From Hahella sp. KA22 (GTDB taxonomy: Bacteria; Pseudomonadota; Gammaproteobacteria; Pseudomonadales; Oleiphilaceae), in NCBI RefSeq assembly GCF_004135205.1, contig NZ_CP035490.1, positions 6,563,501-6,627,500 of the forward strand: a DNA stretch of 64,000 nucleotides. Reading direction: 5' to 3'. Each line of letters opens with the position of its first letter. Position 1 is the stretch's first letter. Under the pieces are notes generated by a model. The model was given only the letters and a program-made list of their open reading frames with translations. It did no database searches and had not been told where the DNA came from. Both the position numbers and the translations under genes were made by a program. Shown in pieces: positions 1-8,930 of this stretch.

Positions 1-522
1 ATTGAACTGGGCGGTATGCTGGTGCTGGCCGGCAGCGATCGCGCCTGCAAAATGATGATGGCGCAGTTGCCGCCGGAGCAGGAACGTTTTCCCATGAAGC
101 TGCACAACCACGCCGCGTTCCATACGCCTTTGCAAAATCCCGTTATGCAACAGGCGCGTCGGGAACTTCCAACAGCGCCGTTCCGCGCGCCGCAGACGCC
201 GCTGGTGGATGGTCGCGGCGTCATCTGGACGCCCTGGAGCACGGACACGCAGGCATTGTGGGATTACACGCTGGGTCATCAGGTCGTTGAGGCCTATGAT
301 TTCACCAAAGCGGTAGAAGTCACGCTGAAAGAATTTTCTCCGGATCGCATCGTCGTGCTTGGCCCTGGCGACACCCTGGGCGGCTCAGTGGCGCAAACCA
401 TGGCGCGCATCCACTGGCGCAGCGTCGAAGATAAACACAGCTTCTCCACGAGACAAAGCGCCGATCCGGTTCTGCTGGCAATGGGACGTGAAGAACAGGC
501 GGCTCCCCTGCGTAAAAAATAA
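1..522 (+). CDS. Malonyltransferase-like acyltransferase, 3' part (truncated by window start)
   Basis: The reading frame is open from base 1 to a stop at 520-522, so the gene begins outside the window; the first Met inside is at base 16. The visible 173 residues look like the C-terminal half of an FabD-type ACP S-malonyltransferase or polyketide acyltransferase domain. An AAFHTPL segment carries the second catalytic His of that fold (GAFHS in FabD). Further on, a segment ending IVVLGPGDTLGG matches the GPG turn near the end of these domains. The catalytic Ser (GHSxG) would lie upstream and cannot be seen. It ends about 90 bases before the trp leader and is probably a separate unit. It may be a stand-alone acyltransferase rather than housekeeping FabD. 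Confidence 0.6.
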   Translation: MELGGMLVLAGSDRACKMMMAQLPPEQERFPMKLHNHAAFHTPLQNPVMQQARRELPTAPFRAPQTPLVDGRGVIWTPWSTDTQALWDYTLGHQVVEAYDFTKAVEVTLKEFSPDRIVVLGPGDTLGGSVAQTMARIHWRSVEDKHSFSTRQSADPVLLAMGREEQAAPLRKK

Positions 523-560
523 CGCCGGGGATTTTGCCTGTTGATTCACCGCCAGAGCTT

Positions 561-588
561 TTGTAAGCTACTGGGCGGTTACGATATT
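561..588 (+). promoter_or_regulatory. Possible sigma-70 promoter of the trpE leader
   Basis: TTGTAA at 561-566 and GATATT at 583-588 are separated by 16 bases and match the -35 and -10 consensus at 4 of 6 positions each. Transcription would start near 595, just before the putative leader peptide at 616. This is a weak call from motif reading alone. Confidence 0.3.
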
Positions 589-615
589 GTTCATGCACCA
601 GAGACCCAGGTTTCA

Positions 616-678
616 GTGAATATAAAAAACGTCCTGAACATCTTTCTTCCCTCCTCCGTCTGGACTCGATGGCGCTAG
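616..678 (+). CDS. trpL: trp leader peptide (putative TrpL)
   Basis: A GTG-initiated 20-codon frame ends at TAG 676-678 and reads VNIKNVLNIFLPSSVWTRWR. Two Trp codons (661-663 and 670-672) lie within the last five codons. The stop codon sits in the loop of a GC-rich hairpin followed by seven T. This is the layout of a transcription attenuator in which ribosome stalling at Trp codons controls read-through into trpE. The ribosome binding site is poor and the GTG start is a guess. Attenuation of trpE is known in other gammaproteobacteria; here it is inferred. Confidence 0.55.
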   Translation: MNIKNVLNIFLPSSVWTRWR

Positions 679-697
679 GCGCCGCACATCTTTTTTT
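668..697 (+). terminator. Attenuator terminator before trpE
   Basis: GGCGC (671-675) and GCGCC (679-683) form a perfect stem around TAG. GAT 668-670 can extend it against ATC 688-690 across a bulge. Seven T follow at 691-697. The hairpin overlaps the end of the leader frame, as expected of a Trp attenuator. I did not work out the competing antiterminator pairing. Confidence 0.5.
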
Positions 698-777
698 GCC
701 GTTTCATCGGCATGCCTATATTTCAAATCTTTGTATTTTAGTGCTTAGCTTATTCGAGCTCGGAGGCAAGATTCATC

Positions 778-2253
778 ATGACACCCGAACAATTGGCCGC
801 CTATCATCAGGCGGGATATAACCGCGTCCCGGTCGTCCGCGAAGTAATGGCGGACCTGGACACTCCGTTGTCCACCTATCTGAAACTGGCCAACGCGCCC
901 TATACCTACTTACTGGAATCCGTTCAGGGCGGCGACAAATGGGGGCGTTACTCCATCATTGGTCTGCCCTGTCGCAGCGTGTTGAAGGTTAACGGCCATC
1001 AGATCAATTTCTATGAAGACAATGGGCTCGTCGAGTCCACTGAAAGCGCTGATCCGCTGGCCTACATCGAGACCTTCCAGCAACGTTTCAAAGTGCCGGA
1101 CGTAGACGGCCTGCCCCGTTTCAACGGCGGACTGGTGGGCTACTTCGGCTACGACACCATTCGCTACATTGAACCGAAGCTGGCCAAAAGCACGCCGCCA
1201 GACCCTCTGGGCACGCCGGATATTCTGTTGATGGTGTCGGATGAGCTGGTGGTGTTCGATAACCTGAGCGGACGTCTGATGTTGATACATCATGTCGATC
1301 CTGGCGCAGCGGAAGCCAGCGAACGCGCCCAGGCCCGTCTGGATGAACTGGAAACCCTGTTGCGACGCCCCATTCCCGAGCACAACCTGCATGTCCAGCA
1401 AGACCTGCAGATTGCCGAGGAGGATTTCGCTTCCGGCTTCACACAACCGAACTTCGAAGCCGCCGTGGAGAAGATAAAAGAATACGTACTGGCGGGAGAC
1501 GTCATGCAGACAGTGATATCACAACGCATGTCCGTCCCCTTCACCGCCGAACCCATCAACCTGTATCGTTCTCTCCGCTGCCTCAACCCTTCACCTTACA
1601 TGTACCATCTGGATCTCGGCGATTTTCATGTCGTCGGCTCCTCACCGGAAATCCTCGCCCACCTGGAAGACGGCGTCGCCACCGTGCGGCCTATCGCCGG
1701 CACTCGTAAGCGGGGCGCCACCGAGGCGGAAGACAAGGCGTTGGAAGAAGAGCTGCTGGCGGACCCCAAAGAACTCGCCGAGCATTTGATGCTGATCGAT
1801 CTGGGTCGCAACGATGTTGGCCGCGTCAGTGATATCGGCAGCGTCGAACTGACCGACAAGATGGTGATCGAACGCTACTCTCATGTAATGCACATTGTCT
1901 CCAACGTCACCGGCAAACTACGCCAGGGCTTGAGCGCCATTGACGTACTGCGCGCCACCTTGCCCGCAGGTACGCTGAGCGGCGCCCCGAAAATTCGCGC
2001 CATGGAGATCATCGACGAACTTGAGCCAGTTAAACGCGGCGTCTACGGCGGCGCCATCGGATATCTGTCCTGGAACGGCAACATGGATACCGCCATCGCC
2101 ATTCGCACAGCGGTTATCAAGGATAAGACGCTTTATATTCAGGCTGGAGCCGGCGTAGTCGCCGATTCCGTGCCGCGCCTGGAATGGAAGGAAACCCTCA
2201 ACAAAGGCCGCGCCGTGTTCCGCGCTGTGGCTATGGCGCAAAAAGGGCTATGA
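778..2253 (+). CDS. trpE: Anthranilate synthase component I
   Basis: TrpE (491 aa) makes anthranilate from chorismate using ammonia supplied by TrpG, the first committed step of tryptophan synthesis in the cytoplasm. The C-terminal chorismate-binding domain is clear: [23 protein letters not shown] and [12 protein letters not shown] lie in the usual order, and [10 protein letters not shown] is near the end. The N-terminal part contains LLESVQGG, the region of the LLES feedback-inhibition motif, so Trp inhibition is expected. The start is supported by CGGAGG 12 bases upstream. It lies downstream of a putative attenuator, and trpG follows after about 50 bases. Length is normal for the family. 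Confidence 0.97.
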   Translation: MTPEQLAAYHQAGYNRVPVVREVMADLDTPLSTYLKLANAPYTYLLESVQGGDKWGRYSIIGLPCRSVLKVNGHQINFYEDNGLVESTESADPLAYIETFQQRFKVPDVDGLPRFNGGLVGYFGYDTIRYIEPKLAKSTPPDPLGTPDILLMVSDELVVFDNLSGRLMLIHHVDPGAAEASERAQARLDELETLLRRPIPEHNLHVQQDLQIAEEDFASGFTQPNFEAAVEKIKEYVLAGDVMQTVISQRMSVPFTAEPINLYRSLRCLNPSPYMYHLDLGDFHVVGSSPEILAHLEDGVATVRPIAGTRKRGATEAEDKALEEELLADPKELAEHLMLIDLGRNDVGRVSDIGSVELTDKMVIERYSHVMHIVSNVTGKLRQGLSAIDVLRATLPAGTLSGAPKIRAMEIIDELEPVKRGVYGGAIGYLSWNGNMDTAIAIRTAVIKDKTLYIQAGAGVVADSVPRLEWKETLNKGRAVFRAVAMAQKGL

Positions 2254-2305
2254 GCCTGCGATCACATGACGGCAAATACACAGACAGAATTTTGAGGGTT
2301 TGAAC

Positions 2306-2896
2306 ATGTTGGTGATGATTGATAATTACGACTCTTTTACCTACAACGTCGTGCAGTATCTGGGCGAGCTGGGCGCAGACGTGCGCGTCTATCGCAACGA
2401 TGAGATCACGATAGAAGAAATTGAGGCGCTGCAACCGCAGCACCTGGTGGTCTCTCCCGGACCCTGCACGCCCAATGAAGCAGGGATATCCGTCGCGGCG
2501 ATCAAACATTTCGCCGGTAAACTTCCTATCCTGGGCGTATGCCTGGGCCATCAAAGCATCGGCCAGGCGTTCGGCGGCGAAGTGATTCGCGCCGGAAAAG
2601 TCATGCATGGCAAAACCTCCAAGGTGTATCACAACGACATCGGCGTATTCAAAGGTCTCAACAATCCGTTTGAGGCGACCCGCTACCATTCACTGGTCAT
2701 CCGCGCGGACACACTGCCGGATTGTCTGGAAGTGACCGCCTGGACCCAGAATGAAGACGGTGGTCTGGAAGAAATCATGGGCGTGCGTCACAAGGAACTG
2801 GCGATAGAAGGCGTGCAATTCCACCCGGAGTCCATTCTTACGGAGCAGGGCCACGACTTACTGCGCAACTTCTTGCAGCAATCGGTCAGCCGCTAA
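2306..2896 (+). CDS. trpG: Anthranilate synthase component II (glutamine amidotransferase)
   Basis: TrpG (196 aa) releases ammonia from glutamine and channels it to TrpE. It is a class I glutamine amidotransferase with [14 protein letters not shown] at the N-terminus, the oxyanion strand VVSPGPCTP, the nucleophile elbow GVCLGHQ (Cys) and the His-Glu pair in QFHPES. I chose ATG 2306 because GAGGG lies seven bases before it; a TTG two codons earlier is also in frame. This copy may also serve para-aminobenzoate synthesis, as in many bacteria with one such subunit; that part is inference. It lies between trpE and trpD. Confidence 0.95.
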   Translation: MLVMIDNYDSFTYNVVQYLGELGADVRVYRNDEITIEEIEALQPQHLVVSPGPCTPNEAGISVAAIKHFAGKLPILGVCLGHQSIGQAFGGEVIRAGKVMHGKTSKVYHNDIGVFKGLNNPFEATRYHSLVIRADTLPDCLEVTAWTQNEDGGLEEIMGVRHKELAIEGVQFHPESILTEQGHDLLRNFLQQSVSR

Positions 2897-2985
2897 GTCA
2901 GAGATCAGCCAACGGCGTAAGCTTAGGTTTAATTGCGCGCCGGAAAAGAAAACAACATAGTCTAAAAACTACGAGGAATTGCGCC

Positions 2986-4026
2986 ATGGATATCAAAGCC
3001 GCTATCGCCAAAGTTGTCGATAGAAAAGACCTCACCACCGAAGAAATGATTGAGGTCATGCAGCAGATCATGACCGGACAGGCCACTCCCGCACAGATTG
3101 GCGGGTTCTTGATGGCGCTGAGATTCAAAAGTGAAAGCGTCGGCGAAATTACCGGCGCCGCCCAGGTCATGCGCCAGCTGGCCAGCAAAGTCGATATTGA
3201 CGACCCGCATCTGGTAGACACCTGCGGCACCGGGGGCGACGGCTCCAATCTGTTTAATGTCAGCACCGCCGCCGCCTTTGTCGTGGCCGCTGCGGGCGGT
3301 AAAGTCGCCAAGCACGGCAACCGCAGCGTCAGCAGCCGGTCAGGCAGCGCCGATGTGCTGGAAGCCGCCGGCATCAACCTGGACATGTCTACCGAACAAG
3401 TCGCCCGCGCCATCAAGGAAATCGGCGTCGGCTTTCTATTCGCGCCCGCCCATCACAGCGCGATGAAGCACGCGATCGGGCCGCGCCGGGAAATGGGCAT
3501 CCGCACCATCTTCAATATGCTGGGGCCTCTGACCAACCCCGCTGGCGTGACCAAGCAGGTCATCGGCGTGTTCAACCCCTTGTTGTGCCTGCCTCTGGCG
3601 GAAGTACTGCAACGCCTGGGCAGCACTCATGTCCTGGTTGTTTCCGCCGCGGACGGCCTGGACGAAATCAGTCTCGCCTGCGAAACCCATGTAGCGGAGC
3701 TGAAAGACGGTAAAATCTCCGAATACACGCTTACTCCAGAAGACGCAGGAATCATGCGCCGCTCTCTGGACGGCCTGACCGTGACCAGCGCAGAGGAAAG
3801 CCTGAAACTGATTGAAGCAGCGCTGACCAAAGCGACGGATCAAACGTCACAAAAAGCTCGGGACATTGTCGCCCTTAACGCTGGGGCGGCGATTTACGCC
3901 GCAGACCTGGCCCGCTCCTTCCAAGAAGGCGTGGAAATGGCCCAGGATGCGATTGGTTCCGGGCTGGCCTTTGCTAAACTAAAAGAGCTGGCCAGTTTTT
4001 CGGCCTGCTTTAAGGAAGAGGAATAA
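2986..4026 (+). CDS. trpD: Anthranilate phosphoribosyltransferase
   Basis: TrpD (346 aa) joins anthranilate to PRPP, giving phosphoribosylanthranilate. The family signatures are present: DTCGTGGDG for the glycine-rich PRPP loop, [19 protein letters not shown] for the anthranilate and phosphate site, and GPLTNP further on. AGGA precedes the ATG. It lies 89 bases after trpG and 10 bases before trpC, the trpGDC order known from pseudomonads. Length is usual. Confidence 0.97.
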   Translation: MDIKAAIAKVVDRKDLTTEEMIEVMQQIMTGQATPAQIGGFLMALRFKSESVGEITGAAQVMRQLASKVDIDDPHLVDTCGTGGDGSNLFNVSTAAAFVVAAAGGKVAKHGNRSVSSRSGSADVLEAAGINLDMSTEQVARAIKEIGVGFLFAPAHHSAMKHAIGPRREMGIRTIFNMLGPLTNPAGVTKQVIGVFNPLLCLPLAEVLQRLGSTHVLVVSAADGLDEISLACETHVAELKDGKISEYTLTPEDAGIMRRSLDGLTVTSAEESLKLIEAALTKATDQTSQKARDIVALNAGAAIYAADLARSFQEGVEMAQDAIGSGLAFAKLKELASFSACFKEEE

Positions 4027-4036
4027 AGGTCAACCT

Positions 4037-4834
4037 ATGAACGACACGCCTACGATTCTGAGAAAGATCATTGACCGTAAAAAACAGGAAGTGGAAGCGC
4101 GCAAGATGCGCCAGCCTTTGTCCGTTCTGAAAGACAGCTTGCACCGGGCGGGCCCCGTGCGCGGATTCGCCCGCGCCATCGAAAAGCGGATTCAGCACAA
4201 TGCTCCAGCGGTGATCGCTGAGATCAAGAAGGCCTCTCCCAGCAAAGGGGTGATCCGGGAAAACTTCGATCCCGAAGCCATCGCCAAGAGCTATGAACAA
4301 GGCGGCGCTGCCTGTCTTTCCGTCCTCACCGATATTGATTTCTTTCAGGGCGCCGACCAGTACCTGATTCAGGCTCGCAACGCCACGTCTCTGCCAGTGC
4401 TGCGCAAGGATTTCATCGTGGATGAGTATCAGGTGTATGAAAGCCGCCTGCTCAACGCGGACTGTATTCTGTTGATCGCCGCGGCGTTGACACCCCAACA
4501 GATGATGAGCTACTGCGCCAAAGCCAGAGAGATCGACCTGGACGTACTGGTGGAAGTACATAACGCTCAGGAGCTGGAATACGCTCTGGAATTGAATACG
4601 CCGCTGGTGGGCATCAATAATCGCGACCTGCACACCTTTGACGTTTCCCTTGATACAACGATCAAGCTGCTGGATCGCATCCCGGAAGATCGTATCGTTG
4701 TGACGGAGAGCGGCATCCATACGCCAGAAGATGTGGCCTTGATGCAGCACCACCGGGTCAATACGTTCCTGGTGGGCGAGTCCTTCATGCGCGCGGACGA
4801 CCCTGGAGCGAAATTGCGCGAGCTGTTTCTGTAA
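4037..4834 (+). CDS. trpC: Indole-3-glycerol phosphate synthase
   Basis: TrpC (265 aa) closes the indole ring from carboxyphenylaminodeoxyribulose phosphate. It is a TIM barrel with [13 protein letters not shown] near residue 55, [14 protein letters not shown] near 120, GINNRDL near 195 and ESGI near 220, which include the catalytic Lys and Glu positions of the family. It is a stand-alone enzyme, not fused to TrpF. trpF, trpB and trpA are not in the window. A hairpin overlapping the stop probably ends the operon. Confidence 0.97.
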   Translation: MNDTPTILRKIIDRKKQEVEARKMRQPLSVLKDSLHRAGPVRGFARAIEKRIQHNAPAVIAEIKKASPSKGVIRENFDPEAIAKSYEQGGAACLSVLTDIDFFQGADQYLIQARNATSLPVLRKDFIVDEYQVYESRLLNADCILLIAAALTPQQMMSYCAKAREIDLDVLVEVHNAQELEYALELNTPLVGINNRDLHTFDVSLDTTIKLLDRIPEDRIVVTESGIHTPEDVALMQHHRVNTFLVGESFMRADDPGAKLRELFL

Positions 4835-4855
4835 GCCCAGCCGCGCTGGCTTCTT
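4833..4855 (+). terminator. Terminator-like hairpin after trpC
   Basis: AAGCCCAGC and GCTGGCTT pair around CGC with one bulged C, followed by a short T-rich tail. It sits between convergent trpC and the LysR gene and overlaps the trpC stop. Confidence 0.5.
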
Positions 4856-4860
4856 ATCTG

Positions 4861-5763
4861 CTACGCGCCGCCTTGCTGCGGCGCTGACGCCGCTTCAATC
4901 TCCTGTTGCAGCCACTGGGTGAAATGCCTTAACGCCGCATTACCGCGGGAGCGCGTAGGCATGACCAGCAAATAGCGCTGATCTATCTGCAAACTAAAAT
5001 CGAACAGCTTTACCAAACGTCCCGCACTCAGCTCTTCCTGCACCAGTATCCTGCGCACTAGTGCGACCGCCTGCCCCGCCAGGGCAAGGCGAATCACCTG
5101 ACTGGAGTCAGAGATGATAATACGGCGACGTGGCTCCAGCTCCGGGTGTCCCGCCGCTTTCTTCCAGGCGCTCCAGTTGAAGCTGTCCGGCGCATCTGAA
5201 TCCACCAGTACATGATCTTTCAGTACGCGAAGGTCACTACCAATACCTTTGGCCAGCTCCGGGCTCGCGGCGAGAAAGATTTCCTCTCCCGCCAGGTCTT
5301 TCACGATCAGTTCGGGAAAGGTGCGGGAGCTGAAACGTATGCCTGCGTCCACATCTGCGTCACGAAAGTCCACAACGTCATTGGACATGGTGATGCGGAT
5401 ATCAATGTCGGGAAACTCAGCGTTGAATTTATGCAATCGGGGAATCAGCCAGGCGCTGGCGAAAGACGGCAATACGCTGACGGTAATCTGGTTGCAGCAG
5501 CGGCGAATCGCCTCTACGCCCTCCTCCAGGTGATCGAAACCCTTGCGCAGGTGCGGACCTAATCGCAGCGCCGTCTGCGTAGGCGCCAGACTCCTCGCGC
5601 CGCGCTCAAACAAGGGACCGAACTCCTCCTCCAGCGCTTTAACATGCTGACTGACCGCCGACTGAGTCACATTCAGTCTTTCCGCCGCCGCAGTGAATGA
5701 GCCCGTGCGCAACACCACATCCAACACCCACAGGGACTTCAACTGATGAACCAACCTACTCAT
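4861..5763 (-). CDS. LysR-family transcriptional regulator
   Basis: A DNA-binding regulator of about 300 aa with an N-terminal winged helix-turn-helix (SFTAAAERLNVTQSAVSQHV, residues about 20-40) and a C-terminal substrate-binding domain resembling the GcvA group. I take the ATG at 5763 (MSRLVHQLKSLW), which gives the normal LysR start; the frame runs open to 5862 but the extra residues look unlike the family. It is transcribed divergently from the DUF1127 gene starting at 5850, so the 86-base spacer probably holds its operator. LysR proteins often regulate a divergent neighbour; the effector cannot be told from sequence. Confidence 0.88.
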   Translation of the reverse strand: MSRLVHQLKSLWVLDVVLRTGSFTAAAERLNVTQSAVSQHVKALEEEFGPLFERGARSLAPTQTALRLGPHLRKGFDHLEEGVEAIRRCCNQITVSVLPSFASAWLIPRLHKFNAEFPDIDIRITMSNDVVDFRDADVDAGIRFSSRTFPELIVKDLAGEEIFLAASPELAKGIGSDLRVLKDHVLVDSDAPDSFNWSAWKKAAGHPELEPRRRIIISDSSQVIRLALAGQAVALVRRILVQEELSAGRLVKLFDFSLQIDQRYLLVMPTRSRGNAALRHFTQWLQQEIEAASAPQQGGA

Positions 5764-5849
5764 AAGTTTTACTAATCCATGAATTAGGACATATCGTTTT
5801 AACGCCAAGTCTAGCCGCCGTACTATTTCCAAAACAAAGGAGGCCAGAT

Positions 5850-6059
5850 ATGAAAACCGCAATCAGATTAGCACAGAACGCACAGCAAGCAGAGTCATTA
5901 GATTTCCTAACAAGACTGAAAAATTTAACACAGCAATGGAGAAAGCAGGCCAGAACCCGTCGCGAACTTGCCAGCTTGAATGACCACCTGCTCAGAGATC
6001 TGGGAATTACCGAAGAGGATCGCCGGCAAGAAGCCAACAAACCCTTCTGGAGAAATTGA
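5850..6059 (+). CDS. DUF1127 small basic protein
   Basis: A 69-aa protein whose C-terminal half, from TRRELASLN through LLRDLGITEEDR to KPFW, is a typical DUF1127 (YjiS-like) domain. Some alphaproteobacterial DUF1127 proteins bind RNA and affect phosphate or stress responses; no function is established here. A strong AAGGAGG precedes the ATG. It is divergent from a LysR gene. A weak hairpin (6081-6100) lies downstream. Confidence 0.85.
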   Translation: MKTAIRLAQNAQQAESLDFLTRLKNLTQQWRKQARTRRELASLNDHLLRDLGITEEDRRQEANKPFWRN

Positions 6060-6381
6060 GCATTGCTGAATTCCCACTCCACCGGCAAGGGAACGCCGGT
6101 TTCGTTGACGCAGCGCCAAGAGAGGCCGCCTGTAACTGACAGGCTCACAAAATAACTCCCTTTCAGACAGGCAACTGCCGTCTACCTCCGAAAAACTTAG
6201 CACATTTTTTAACCTCTCCGCTGTAGAGCGCCTATACTTACTATTTGTCAGGCAAGCGCGCCGTGCTTGTTTGCATCAACAAATATAACGACTTTCGTTG
6301 GCCCCTCCGCGTCAACGCCTTACACCGCTCTATTAATAAATGCCTTTGCAGGCATCTGTTTTATTAGGGAGTGCAGTGACA
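6060..6381 (+). other. Intergenic spacer before the PEP-CTERM gene
   Basis: No convincing gene. An ACCGGC/GCCGGT inverted repeat (6081-6086, 6095-6100) may end the DUF1127 transcript, though its T-run is poor. A small ATGCC/GGCAT hairpin lies at 6340-6355, about 26 bases before the next start. I do not see a clear promoter. Confidence 0.4.
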
Positions 6382-7137
6382 ATGAAAACCAACCTCAAAG
6401 CCTATGCGGCGACCTCCGTGCTATTCCTATCGGCGACCGTAACCCACGCGGCGATGATCAATCAGGTGGATTATTTCAGCCTTTCCGGCAATGTCCTCAT
6501 TGATTTTGAATCCGTTGCAGGCGGCGCAGCGCCAGGAACGAATTACGATGGCGTCATTGACTTGGTCGGCGCGTCGTTCGCCGAAAAGTTTGACGGTCAA
6601 ACACTTTCCACCAGCGGCAATTCGGATATTCTCAGCGGCACGCCAACAGGCGGGGCGTTGACCTTATCTGTCGGAGCCGCCGGCCGTAACCTCAACGTCT
6701 TCACCTATGGCGGCGACGGTAATGTTCTCACCGGTCTCGGACATCTGGGATGGCCAAATTTCGACGCCATCGGCGAAGGCGCTGTCGCCATTCTGTTCGA
6801 CAACGACCAGTCCGAATTCGGATTCCAGTCGGTGGGCGGCAACCTCGGATCAGCCGTATTTGAGTTCTGGGCTCGCGATGGTTCGCTCTTGGACACCATC
6901 ATGCCCACCAGCCTGGGCACAGACTATTTCGGCTTCGCCCGGGAAGGCGGGCTTCAGGATATCGCCGGGATTTCTATCTATAACACCGATCCGGCGGGCA
7001 TAGGCTTCGACGACATTATCTTTGACGTCCCCGGTCCAGACGATCCTCGCAATGTTCCTGAGCCCCCCGCACTGGTTCTTCTATTGCTGGGACTCTTGGG
7101 TTTACGCTTCTCAACCCGCCTCACAAAGGCGTGCTAG
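6382..7137 (+). CDS. PEP-CTERM sorting-domain protein (exported)
   Basis: A 251-aa secreted protein. The ATG at 6382 follows AGGGAG and opens a signal peptide, MKTNLKAYAATSVLFL to about residue 23 (ATVTHA). The middle region is beta-rich, Gly- and Asp-rich and resembles PEP-CTERM proteins of unknown function. The C-terminus has VPEP, a hydrophobic stretch VLLLLGLLGL, then RFSTR, the tripartite PEP-CTERM signal recognised and cleaved by an exosortase (EpsH/XrtA family). No exosortase is visible in the window, so it must be elsewhere if the signal is used. The gene stands alone and ends at a bidirectional terminator shared with crp. Confidence 0.82.
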   Translation: MKTNLKAYAATSVLFLSATVTHAAMINQVDYFSLSGNVLIDFESVAGGAAPGTNYDGVIDLVGASFAEKFDGQTLSTSGNSDILSGTPTGGALTLSVGAAGRNLNVFTYGGDGNVLTGLGHLGWPNFDAIGEGAVAILFDNDQSEFGFQSVGGNLGSAVFEFWARDGSLLDTIMPTSLGTDYFGFAREGGLQDIAGISIYNTDPAGIGFDDIIFDVPGPDDPRNVPEPPALVLLLLGLLGLRFSTRLTKAC

Positions 7138-7154
7138 AGAAAAGGTTAAGCGAA

Positions 7155-7181
7155 AAAAAACGGCGCATTGCGCCGTTTTTT
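7155..7181. terminator. Bidirectional rho-independent terminator
   Basis: AAAAAACGGCGC and GCGCCGTTTTTT form a perfect stem around ATT, with A- and T-runs on both sides. It separates the convergent PEP-CTERM gene and crp and fits termination in both directions. Confidence 0.9.
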
Positions 7182-7205
7182 GAGGTTCCACTTGTCTGAA
7201 GAGAG

Positions 7206-7853
7206 TTACCGGGTGCCGTACACCACCATGGTTTTCCCTTTGACCTGCACCAGCCCCTGATCCTCCAGCGCCTTCAGCACGCGGCCAACCATTTCCCGGG
7301 AACAGCCCACGATGCGACCGATTTCCTGACGGGTGATTTTGATTTGCATCCCGTCCGGGTGCGTCATCGCGTCAGGTTCCTTACACAGATCAAGCAGGGT
7401 GCGCGCGACCCGGCCCGTCACGTCGAGAAACGCGAGATCTCCCACTTTCCGAGTGGTCTGGCGCAAGCGCGAGGCCATTTGCTCGCCGATGAAATACAGT
7501 ACGCGGGGGTCTTCTTGAGCGATTTCACGAAACTTCGTGTAGCTGATCTCCGCCACTTCGCACTCGGTCTTGGCTTTGACCCAGGCGCTGCGGGAGCCCA
7601 TTTGATCCTGATCGAACAATCCCATCTCGCCAAAAAAGTCTCCGGCGTTCAGATACGCCATGATCATTTCACGACCGTCGTCGTCTTCGATGATGACCGT
7701 CACGGACCCTTTGACGATGTAAAACAGTGAATCGCTCTTATCGCCAGCATAAATAATGGTGCTTTTGCTGGGATAGCGGCGACGATGGCACTGCGACAGG
7801 AAATAATCCAGATGTTTGGTTTTATGCTCGACCGGTTTAGCAATCGTGACCAT
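7206..7853 (-). CDS. crp: cAMP receptor protein (Crp/Vfr)
   Basis: A global regulator of 215 aa that binds cAMP and then DNA. The N-terminal cyclic-nucleotide domain contains FFGEMGLF and, further on, [16 protein letters not shown], the cAMP phosphate-binding cassette with its Arg and Ser. The C-terminal helix-turn-helix reads [20 protein letters not shown], almost as in E. coli CRP and Pseudomonas Vfr. It is divergent from the OsmC gene, as crp is from yhfA in E. coli. The spacer upstream is rich in inverted repeats. Vfr-type proteins control type IV pili and virulence in pseudomonads; a link with the msh operon here is only a possibility. Confidence 0.96.
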   Translation of the reverse strand: MVTIAKPVEHKTKHLDYFLSQCHRRRYPSKSTIIYAGDKSDSLFYIVKGSVTVIIEDDDGREMIMAYLNAGDFFGEMGLFDQDQMGSRSAWVKAKTECEVAEISYTKFREIAQEDPRVLYFIGEQMASRLRQTTRKVGDLAFLDVTGRVARTLLDLCKEPDAMTHPDGMQIKITRQEIGRIVGCSREMVGRVLKALEDQGLVQVKGKTMVVYGTR

Positions 7854-8076
7854 GTTAATGTCCCATTCATTACCTTAGGCGCAGAAACTTATCCGCCTTG
7901 GATGTTTCGCTGAGTTCGGTATAACGTTTTTCTAATTGTTTAATAACCATCACAGGCGTTTCGACTCCGGTATCCGGCGCTTTGGAGTCGCTCCGAAGCC
8001 GATCGGCGCTTGGCCGCAACCGCTTAATTATCAAGATGTTCCTTAAATTAAGCACGAATAATCACTTTAGGCAAGA

Positions 8077-8122
8077 GACGCCCCGCCCTTCCCCCTGCGC
8101 CTGACGCAGGTCATGGGGCGTC
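8077..8122. repeat. Nested inverted repeat upstream of crp
   Basis: The outer arms GACGCCCC (8077-8084) and GGGGCGTC (8115-8122) are perfect. Inside them CCTGCG (8094-8099) pairs with CGCAGG (8105-8110). There is no T-run, so this is not a simple terminator. It could be an RNA structure in the crp leader or a protein-binding site. Confidence 0.7.
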
Positions 8123-8172
8123 AATGCGGCCTGCATCACATAAGTGTGAATATCTCGTCCGCCGGCCATCTT

Positions 8173-8203
8173 TTATTTCAACATATTTCGGTTATTTCAA
8201 CAT
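8173..8203. repeat. Two 12-bp direct repeats between crp and osmC
   Basis: TTATTTCAACAT occurs exactly at 8173-8184 and 8192-8203, 19 bases apart start to start. That is close to two helical turns and fits a pair of binding sites on one DNA face. Confidence 0.6.
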
Positions 8204-8251
8204 TTCAGTTTGCCGGACGCCGGTGATTGCGTTTCACCGTCATGCGACGCT

Positions 8252-8277
8252 CAGGCGTAAATATCCGCCTGCAGGCG
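8252..8277. repeat. Hairpin and 12-bp palindrome
   Basis: CAGGCG (8252-8257) can pair with CGCCTG (8266-8271). The same arm is also half of the perfect palindrome CGCCTGCAGGCG (8266-8277). The two pairings exclude one another. Confidence 0.5.
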
Positions 8278-8413
8278 TTTACTGCGGGTTACTACTACCC
8301 ACAAGTATAGACCATCTTTTGTGAAATATTTTCCACGACAAGGAGTTATGCTACTCTGACCGCCCCGCCCAGTTGCGGCTATAGCGAGTCAGAAAATCCA
8401 GTGGGAGTATGAG

Positions 8414-8845
8414 ATGAAAGCGACCATTACCTGGGGCGGCGACGCCAAATTCATTGGAACGACCGGCTCCGGCCATGACGTGGTGATGGACGGCCCTCCC
8501 GATCACGGCGGTCAGAATCAAGGCCCGCGCCCGATGGAAATGTTGTTGCTGGGACTTGGCGGCTGCACTTCTTTTGACGTCATGAGCATTCTGACCAAAG
8601 CCCGCGCCGACGTTACCAACTGTGTAGCGGAAATCACGGCCGAGCGCGCCGACGCCGTTCCTGCGGTCTTCACCAAGATTCATATCCATTTCGTCGTCAC
8701 CGGTCGGGATCTGCGCGATCCAGTGGTGAAACGCGCTGTGGACCTGTCCGCCGAGAAATACTGTTCAGCCTCCATCATGCTGGAGAAAGGCGGCGTGGAA
8801 ATCACCCACGACTTTGAAATTCGCGCCCCTGAGGACGCCCAGTAA
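8414..8845 (+). CDS. OsmC-family protein (YhfA-like)
   Basis: A 143-aa OsmC/Ohr-fold protein. The conserved Cys of the family is seen in LGLGGCTSFDV (near residue 54) and in EKYCSASIMLEK (near 117), the two-cysteine arrangement of OsmC and Ohr peroxidases. The closest recognised type is E. coli YhfA, which is also next to crp, so the neighbourhood is conserved. OsmC and Ohr reduce organic hydroperoxides; the YhfA subgroup has no settled function. GGGAG lies just upstream of the ATG. Confidence 0.88.
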   Translation: MKATITWGGDAKFIGTTGSGHDVVMDGPPDHGGQNQGPRPMEMLLLGLGGCTSFDVMSILTKARADVTNCVAEITAERADAVPAVFTKIHIHFVVTGRDLRDPVVKRAVDLSAEKYCSASIMLEKGGVEITHDFEIRAPEDAQ

Positions 8846-8864
8846 ACGGTTTATTATTAATCAG

Positions 8865-8895
8865 GCAGACAAATAGCTTCCTTCTATTTGTCTGC
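8865..8895. repeat. Tandem hairpin 1
   Basis: GCAGACAAATAG (8865-8876) and CTATTTGTCTGC (8884-8895) are a perfect 12-bp inverted repeat with a 7-base loop, 20 bases after the OsmC stop. It could terminate or stabilise that transcript. No T-run follows. Confidence 0.85.
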
Positions 8896-8898
8896 AAC

Positions 8899-8927
8899 GA
8901 CAGGGCCTGCACATGTCAGGCCCTGTC
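8899..8927. repeat. Tandem hairpin 2
   Basis: GACAGGGCCTG (8899-8909) and CAGGCCCTGTC (8917-8927) form a perfect 11-bp stem with a 7-base loop, three bases after hairpin 1. Confidence 0.85.
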
Positions 8928-8930
8928 TCC

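Larger units (their letters stand above)
7854..8413. other. crp/osmC divergent intergenic region
   Basis: This 560-base spacer holds no gene I can support. A 61-codon minus frame at 7870-8055 has no family resemblance. The spacer contains a nested inverted repeat (8077-8122), a TCACA/TGTGA repeat (8137-8150), two exact direct repeats (8173-8203) and a palindrome (8252-8277). It must carry the promoters of crp and of the OsmC gene. Confidence 0.6.

Noticed and set aside
7870-8055. A 61-codon minus-strand frame just upstream of crp
   Set aside because: It has no family resemblance and lies in the crp leader region. It ends with the repeated basic and polar residues of a chance frame.
8137-8150. 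TCACATAAGTGTGA as a CRP site
   Set aside because: A CRP site has TGTGA first and TCACA second with six bases between; here the order is reversed with four bases between.
8317-8338. TGTGAAATATTTTCCACG as a CRP site upstream of the OsmC gene
   Set aside because: The right half is out of register with TCACA, so the match is poor.
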